Positions 5,998 through 9,906 of a stretch of DNA of 9,906 bases are shown here, piece after piece. Position 1 is the first letter of the stretch, and each line of letters opens with the position of its first letter. A program made the position numbers and the translations under genes. Origin of the DNA: CAYFVR01 sp046541515 (GTDB lineage: Bacteria > Desulfobacterota > Desulfobacteria > Desulfobacterales > Desulfococcaceae); the NCBI GenBank assembly GCA_046541515.1, contig JBKHDD010000179.1, positions 1 through 9,906 on the forward strand, written 5' to 3'. Below the pieces are notes generated by a model that worked only from the letters and a program-made list of their open reading frames with translations, was not told the DNA's origin and ran no database searches.

Positions 5998-6423
5998 TCA
6001 CCAGAGTTCATGGCTTTCGACGATCCGGAAACCGTTTTCCGCAAGCACGGAGATGGCCCGATCCAGATCGTCGAAGCGGAAAATCAGGATGGCCGATTCC
6101 ATGCTCTTCTGCACGAAAGAATACATGTATTCCAGGTTGAGCCCCGCCTGTTCGATGTGGCCGAGCATGTCGGCCAGCTCCCCCGGACGGTCCCGCACCT
6201 CCGCAGCGACGACCTCGGAAACGCGCACGGTGAATCGTCCGTCCCGCAGGGCCTGCCTGCCCTTTTCGATGTCGCTGACGATGAGCCGAAGAATCCCGAA
6301 ATCCGAGGTGTCCGCCAGGGACATGGCCCGGATGTTGACGTCCGCCGCGCCCAGCGTCTTGAGAATTTTGGCCAGACGGCCCGACCGGTTTTCCAGAAAA
6401 ATGGAAAGCTGCTCCAGCTTCAT
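5998..6423 (-). CDS. Tandem ACT-domain amino-acid-binding protein
   Basis: Small cytoplasmic protein of 141 aa consisting of two ACT domains and nothing else. Domain 1 is about residues 1-68 (QLSIFLENRSGRLAKILKTL, then VNIRAMSLAD and FGILRLIVSD). Domain 2 is about 70-141 (VVAAEVRDRPGELADMLGHI, then LNLEYMYSF and AILIFRFDDL). The N/D-R-x-G-x-L turns at 12-17 and 78-83 are where ACT domains bind amino acids. Stand-alone double-ACT proteins of this kind (COG4747 type) are often encoded beside phenylacetate-CoA ligase genes, and a homologue of that ligase closes the same gene row here. The ATG at 6423 has GGGGAGGT (6427-6434) just upstream; an earlier in-frame start crosses a hairpin and lacks conservation. 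It is probably a sensor or regulatory subunit; its ligand and partner are unknown. Confidence 0.9.
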   Translation of the reverse strand: MKLEQLSIFLENRSGRLAKILKTLGAADVNIRAMSLADTSDFGILRLIVSDIEKGRQALRDGRFTVRVSEVVAAEVRDRPGELADMLGHIEQAGLNLEYMYSFVQKSMESAILIFRFDDLDRAISVLAENGFRIVESHELW

Positions 6424-6550
6424 GGGACCTCCCCAGGCACAAGACCAATACCGCCCATTTTGAGGACAAGTTGTAGGGGCGTATCGCATACGCCCTTGGC
6501 CAATCTCACACGGTCGCCCATTTGAAACGCCAAAGTGATCCGGATCCGAA
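6424..6550. other. argC-ACT intergenic region with a REP-like hairpin
   Basis: A 127-bp gap. It holds the palindrome GGGCGTAT-CGC-ATACGCCC and the ACT ribosome binding site. No clear promoter was seen. Co-transcription of the ACT gene with argC is possible but not shown. Confidence 0.5.
6475..6497. repeat. Palindromic hairpin, REP-like
   Basis: GGGCGTAT (6477-6484) and ATACGCCC (6488-6495) form a perfect 8-bp stem with a 3-nt loop. It can be extended outward by a G-T and an A-T pair (6475-6497). It has no following T-run on either strand, so it looks more like a dispersed palindromic repeat of the TAGGGGCG type than a terminator. Confidence 0.6.
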
Positions 6551-7588
6551 TTACAGCGGATACGGCACGGCGTTCAGGCCCGCCGATTCGTCCAGCCCGA
6601 GCATCAAATTCATGTTCTGCGCGGCCTGGCCGGCGGCGCCCTTGACCAGGTTGTCGATGGCGGAGATCAGAATCAGCCGTCCGCCCGCCGGGTCCATGGC
6701 CACGCCGATGTCGCAGCGGTTGGTTCCCCGGACGGCCCGGGTGGCGGGGAATTCGCCTTCGGGGAGAACGCGGACGAAGGGGCGCCCGGCGTAGGCGTCG
6801 GTCAGGATTTCCCGGGCCGCGGCGGCGGTCAGGCCGTCCCGCGGGGCGGCGTAGATGGTGGAGAGCATCCCCCGGCTCATGGGCAGCAGATGGGGCACGA
6901 AGGTCAGCTCCGCCCGGCTTCCGGATTCCCGGCTCAGCACTTCGTTCATCTCCGGCGTGTGCCGGTGCGCGCCCACCTTGTAGGCTTTGAACGATTCGTG
7001 GACTTCGGGAAAATGGGCGCCCAGCCCCGGCGACCGACCCGCGCCGCTGACGCCGGATTTGCTGTCGGCGATGATCCCCTCCGGCGAGATTTTGCCCGCC
7101 CGGAGAAGCGGGACCAATGGCAGCAGAATGCTGGTGGGATAGCAGCCGGGATTCCCGACCACCTTGGCGGTCCGAACCGCTTCTTCATAGATTTCGCTGA
7201 GACCGTAGGCGGCGGAAGCGGACAACTCCGGCGCGGAATGGGGCTGATAGGCGGCGGCGTAGGCGTCCACGTTCCGAAAGCGAAAATCGGCGGAAAGATC
7301 CACCACCCGAAGGCCCCGGCGCACCATCTCCGGGACGATTTCCATGGGAAGCTTGTGGGGCAGCGCCGTAAACAGGATGTCGGCCCGGTCGGCCGCCGCG
7401 TCGGCGTCGAAGGCTTCGCAAACCAGGTCCACGGCCCCGGCGAAGGCGGGATAGACCTTGGCGATGGGCGTGCCGGCGTACTGCCGGGAGGTGATCAGGG
7501 ACAGTTCCACCTCGGGATGTCCCGCGAGAATCCGGACCAGTTCGGCCCCGGCGTATCCGGTGGCCCCCATCACGGCGACCCGTTTCAT
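6551..7588 (-). CDS. argC: N-acetyl-gamma-glutamyl-phosphate reductase
   Basis: Third enzyme of arginine biosynthesis (EC 1.2.1.38). It reduces N-acetylglutamyl phosphate with NADPH to N-acetylglutamate semialdehyde in the cytoplasm. It has 345 aa, typical of the long ArgC form. Visible are the N-terminal nucleotide-binding loop GATGYAGAELVRIL (8-21), ALPHKLPMEIVPE (75-87), VVDLSADFRF (95-104), the catalytic cysteine C149 in GNPGCYPTS (145-153), SGVSGAGRSP (178-187), the catalytic-histidine region GAHRHTPEMNE (206-216) and the C-terminal IDNLVKGAAGQAAQNMNLM. The ATG at 7588 has a strong AAGGAGGG site (7592-7599) upstream. No other arginine gene is in the window; the next gene downstream is the ACT protein after 127 bp. 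The gene looks intact. Confidence 0.97.
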   Translation of the reverse strand: MKRVAVMGATGYAGAELVRILAGHPEVELSLITSRQYAGTPIAKVYPAFAGAVDLVCEAFDADAAADRADILFTALPHKLPMEIVPEMVRRGLRVVDLSADFRFRNVDAYAAAYQPHSAPELSASAAYGLSEIYEEAVRTAKVVGNPGCYPTSILLPLVPLLRAGKISPEGIIADSKSGVSGAGRSPGLGAHFPEVHESFKAYKVGAHRHTPEMNEVLSRESGSRAELTFVPHLLPMSRGMLSTIYAAPRDGLTAAAAREILTDAYAGRPFVRVLPEGEFPATRAVRGTNRCDIGVAMDPAGGRLILISAIDNLVKGAAGQAAQNMNLMLGLDESAGLNAVPYPL

Positions 7589-7591
7589 GCG

Positions 7592-7599
7592 CCCTCCTT
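7592..7599 (-). promoter_or_regulatory. Strong ribosome binding site of argC
   Basis: AAGGAGGG on the minus strand, 3 nt before ATG at 7588 (6 nt from the AGGAG core). It confirms the argC start. Confidence 0.8.
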
Positions 7600-7633
7600 T
7601 GCCAACGGGGATTCGGTTTCCGAAAAACAGCCG

Positions 7634-7661
7634 AACATACCAAAATTCGGGAGAGACTCAA
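7634..7661 (-). promoter_or_regulatory. Possible sigma-70 promoter of argC
   Basis: On the minus strand, TTGAGT (7661-7656), a 16-nt spacer and TATGTT (7639-7634) match the -35 and -10 consensus at four of six positions each. The predicted transcript start is near 7627, giving a leader of about 40 nt. The inverted repeat at 7664-7687 lies directly upstream of the -35 box, where a regulator could act. Prediction by eye only. Confidence 0.4.
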
Positions 7662-7663
7662 GA

Positions 7664-7687
7664 GAATTCCGTATTTTCACGGAATTC
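7664..7687. promoter_or_regulatory. Candidate operator: 9-bp inverted repeat
   Basis: GAATTCCGT (7664-7672) and ACGGAATTC (7679-7687) are perfect inverted repeats around ATTTTC. A further exact ACGGAATTC occurs at 7733-7741. It does not match the known ArgR box pattern well. The position upstream of the putative argC -35 box suggests a regulator site; a cruciform-forming repeat is the alternative. Confidence 0.4.
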
Positions 7688-7950
7688 CGCCTCTCGGGGA
7701 AGGATAGATATCAAAATCGTCCGGGATGGACAACGGAATTCATTCGTCCGCCAGGGCGCCGGCGGGACGGCCCCCAAAAAACGGTCGGGGGGAATCGCTT
7801 GAGAAACGAACCGTGGAACTGGCCGAACGGCGGACCGGACGGACGAGATCGTGGAAGGGACCGGTTGCGCCTCCGACGGAAACCGTGTAGGTTTCCCGCG
7901 TTTTGGTTCGTCGTTTCATTCCTTTTTCAACCTCCGCTCCAGAAAGTCCC

Positions 7951-9762
7951 ATGGCGATTCTCACCCTTCACGACATCACCCTCGGCTTCGGCGGCGATCC
8001 CCTGCTGGACGGCGTCGATCTGACCATCGAATCCGGCGAGCGGGTCTGCCTGCTGGGCCGCAACGGGGCCGGCAAATCGACCCTGCTGCGCATTCTCGCC
8101 GGAGAAATCCGGCCCGATGCCGGCGAAATCCTCCAACCCGGCGGCCTCCGGGTCGCCCGTCTGGAACAGGCCGTTCCCGCCGGCATCTCCGGAACGGTCC
8201 GCGACGTGGTCGCCGGCGGCGTCTCCTCCGGAAACGGAGAGGCCATTCCGGAATGGGAGGCCAGCCAAAAAGCCGAGGCCGTGCTGACCCGTGCCGGGCT
8301 GGACCCCGAACCCCGATTCGAGAACCTTTCCGCCGGGCTGAAACGCCGAACCTTGCTGGCGCGGGCGTTGGCGGGGGAACCCGATCTGCTGCTGCTGGAC
8401 GAGCCCACCAACCATCTGGACATCGTTTCGGTGGAATGGCTGGAGGAAACCCTGCGCCGCCTGGCCCCCACCTTGCTCTTCGTCACCCACGACCGGGCAT
8501 TTCTGAAAAAACTGGCCACCCGGATTCTGGAGCTGGACCGGGGTAGGCTCACCAGTTTTCCGGGAAACTACGAGACGTACCTGGCCCGCCGGGCGGAATT
8601 GGACGCGGCGGAGGCGGCCCAACGGGAACGGTTCGAGAAAAAACTCGCGGCGGAGGAAACCTGGATTCGGGCGGGGCTCAAGGCCCGGCGCACCCGGAAC
8701 GAAGGACGGGTCCGGGACCTCCGGCGAATGCGGGCCGAACGACGGGCCTGGCGAGAGCGGCTGGGCGACGTGCAAATGCAGGCCCGGGAGGCCCGCCGCA
8801 CCGGCAAGCTGGTGATCGAGGCGACGGATGTTTCCTACGCCTGGGAGGAAAAACCGGTGGTGCGGAATTTCTCCACCATCGTGACCCGGGGCGACCGGAT
8901 CGGCATTCTGGGTCCCAACGGCGCGGGCAAGACCACCCTGCTTCACCTGCTGCTGGGCCGACTGGAACCGGACGAGGGATCGGTTCGCCACGGAACCCAT
9001 TTGGAAGTGGCCTATTTCGACCAGCTTCGGGAGCAACTGGACGAATCGGCCACCGTGGCCGACAACCTGGCCGACGGAAACGATCAGGTGGTGGTGGACG
9101 GCAAGGGCCGCCACGTGATCAGCGTGCTCAAGGACTTCCTCTTCACGCCGGACCGGGCCCGAAGTCCCGTCTCCATGCTCTCCGGCGGGGAGCGGAACCG
9201 GCTCCTGCTGGCCCGGCTCTTCACCCGGCCGTCCAACGTGCTGGTGATGGACGAACCCACCAACGACCTGGACATGGAAACCCTGGAACTGCTGGAGGAA
9301 CTGCTGGCCGGCTACGGCGGCACGGTGCTGCTGGTCAGCCACGACCGGGAATTTCTCAACAACGTGGTCACCGGCACCTTGGTATTTGAAGGAGAGGGAA
9401 CGGTCACCCCCTACGCGGGGGGCTACGACGATTGGCTGATCCAGCGCCCGCAGCCGGAGGCGGCCGCGCCCAAAAAAGAAAAGAATCCGCAAGCGGAACC
9501 GCGAAGCCGGAAGGCGCGGCCCCGAAAAATGAGCTTCAAGGAAAAAACCGAGCTGGCCGCCCTCCCCGCCCGGATCGAAGCGCTGGAAGCCGAACAGGCG
9601 GAACTCCACCGCCGCATGGCCGACCCGGAATTTTACAAGGAAGCGGGAAACGCCGTGGCCGAAACGACCCGGCGGCTGGAAGCTCTGGAGGCGGAGCTGG
9701 AAACGGCGTATGGGCGGTGGGAGGCGCTGGAGGCGTTGGCCGAATCCGAGCAAATCCATTGA
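7951..9762 (+). CDS. uup: ABC-F family ATPase, Uup type
   Basis: Cytoplasmic protein of 603 aa with two ABC ATPase domains and no membrane segment. ABC-F proteins act on ribosomes; Uup is also linked to DNA branch metabolism. Domain 1: Walker A GRNGAGKST (36-44), signature LSAGLKRR (126-133), Walker B LLLLDEP (146-152), H180. The charged linker (about 211-285) includes WIRAGLKARRTRNEGRVRDL, very typical of Uup. Domain 2: Walker A GPNGAGKTT (321-329), LSGGERNR (410-417), VLVMDEP (430-436), H464, and FLNNVVTGTLVFEG then GGYDDW as in Uup. A Lys/Arg-rich segment and a C-terminal coiled coil (about 527-600), the Uup DNA-binding extension, follow. The ATG at 7951 gives the standard MAILTLHDITLGFGG start, though no good Shine-Dalgarno is visible; an upstream TTG at 7903 would add 16 non-conserved residues. 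Confidence 0.93.
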   Translation: MAILTLHDITLGFGGDPLLDGVDLTIESGERVCLLGRNGAGKSTLLRILAGEIRPDAGEILQPGGLRVARLEQAVPAGISGTVRDVVAGGVSSGNGEAIPEWEASQKAEAVLTRAGLDPEPRFENLSAGLKRRTLLARALAGEPDLLLLDEPTNHLDIVSVEWLEETLRRLAPTLLFVTHDRAFLKKLATRILELDRGRLTSFPGNYETYLARRAELDAAEAAQRERFEKKLAAEETWIRAGLKARRTRNEGRVRDLRRMRAERRAWRERLGDVQMQAREARRTGKLVIEATDVSYAWEEKPVVRNFSTIVTRGDRIGILGPNGAGKTTLLHLLLGRLEPDEGSVRHGTHLEVAYFDQLREQLDESATVADNLADGNDQVVVDGKGRHVISVLKDFLFTPDRARSPVSMLSGGERNRLLLARLFTRPSNVLVMDEPTNDLDMETLELLEELLAGYGGTVLLVSHDREFLNNVVTGTLVFEGEGTVTPYAGGYDDWLIQRPQPEAAAPKKEKNPQAEPRSRKARPRKMSFKEKTELAALPARIEALEAEQAELHRRMADPEFYKEAGNAVAETTRRLEALEAELETAYGRWEALEALAESEQIH

Positions 9763-9777
9763 GCCGGCGGAACCCGG

Positions 9778-9906
9778 TCATTTTCCGGACCCCGCCTCGG
9801 ATGAGCCGGACGGATTCCCGCCGGCGGCCGCCATCCAATCCACTTTCCGATAAATATCGCTCATGGCGACATCGAATTTCAGGGAATGGAGGCGCAAGGC
9901 TTCGGC
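9778..9906 (-). CDS. C-terminal end of an unidentified protein
   Basis: An open minus-strand frame enters from the right edge and ends at TGA (9780-9778), giving 42 residues: AEALRLHSLKFDVAMSDIYR, then KVDWMAAAGGNPSGSSEAGS and GK. The first part looks like an amphipathic helix and the Gly/Ser-rich tail like a flexible end. Third positions are G/C-rich as in the neighbouring genes, which supports real coding. It converges on the ABC-F gene with only 15 bp between the stop codons. I do not recognise the family from this fragment and assign no function. Confidence 0.5.
   Translation of the reverse strand, partial: AEALRLHSLKFDVAMSDIYRKVDWMAAAGGNPSGSSEAGSGK

Larger units (their letters stand above)
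7589..7950. other. Divergent argC / ABC-F intergenic region
   Basis: A 362-bp control region between divergent genes. It holds the argC ribosome binding site, a possible argC promoter and an inverted repeat with an additional half-site. For the ABC-F gene only a poor match, TTGCGC (7865-7870), 17 nt, TAGGTT (7888-7893), was found. Short open frames here have shadow-like composition and no good start signals. Confidence 0.6.

Noticed and set aside
7740..7919. Possible 59-codon minus-strand gene (MKRRTKTRETY...) in the argC/ABC-F gap
   Set aside because: Its Arg/Ser/Pro-rich composition is like other shadows, GGAGG is too far from the ATG, and it would occupy the control region of both neighbours. 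It cannot be excluded entirely, but nothing supports it.
7927..9759. Very long open frame (about 610 codons) on the strand opposite the ABC-F gene
   Set aside because: It mirrors the ABC-F gene codon by codon, is rich in Gly/Pro/Gln/His, has no recognisable domain, and results from the G/C-rich third positions suppressing stops in the antisense frame. The sense strand carries all ABC-F motifs.
9763..9777. Bidirectional terminator between the ABC-F gene and the converging right-edge gene
   Set aside because: Only 15 bp separate the stop codons, and no stem followed by a T-run could be found there or just beyond.

Overview
The window is GC-rich bacterial chromosome with strong G/C preference at third codon positions. 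It probably comes from a Desulfobacterota (former Deltaproteobacteria) genome. That placement is inferred from the combination of a branched-chain amino acid (LIV/HAAT) ABC transporter, a phenylacetate-CoA ligase homologue and a small double-ACT protein. It is not proven by any single sequence.

Layout. Eight genes run on the minus strand, read from right to left. argC (6551-7588) comes first, then a tandem ACT-domain protein (5998-6423). A complete LIV transporter follows: livK (4556-5713), livH (3201-4100), livM (2182-3201), livG (1428-2189) and livF (671-1408). Last is the N-terminal part of a phenylacetate-CoA ligase-like protein (637 to beyond the left edge). livH, livM and livG overlap by a few bases, and livF and the ligase follow at 19 and 33 bp, so livHMGF plus the ligase is clearly one translationally coupled unit. 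One complete gene is on the plus strand: an ABC-F protein of the Uup type (7951-9762), divergent from argC. The C-terminal 42 codons of a further minus-strand gene close the window (9778 to beyond 9906).

How the genes work together. LivK captures a substrate in the periplasm, LivH/LivM form the channel and LivG/LivF power uptake. The linked ACT protein and acyl-CoA ligase homologue suggest a module for sensing, importing and metabolising an amino acid or (aryl) organic acid. argC belongs to arginine biosynthesis and may only be a neighbour.

Two observations stand out. First, the livK-livH gap (about 455 bp) is not plain spacer. It holds a nested foldback element (about 4223-4526) built around a perfect 25-bp inverted repeat whose arms are themselves palindromes, plus two terminator-like hairpins on the transcribed strand. 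This would let livK be expressed above the rest of the operon. Second, the ligase homologue is well conserved but has lost the SSGTTGK-type phosphate-binding loop of the family without any insertion or deletion, so it may not be an ordinary ligase. No CRISPR array, transposase, tRNA or rRNA gene was seen.
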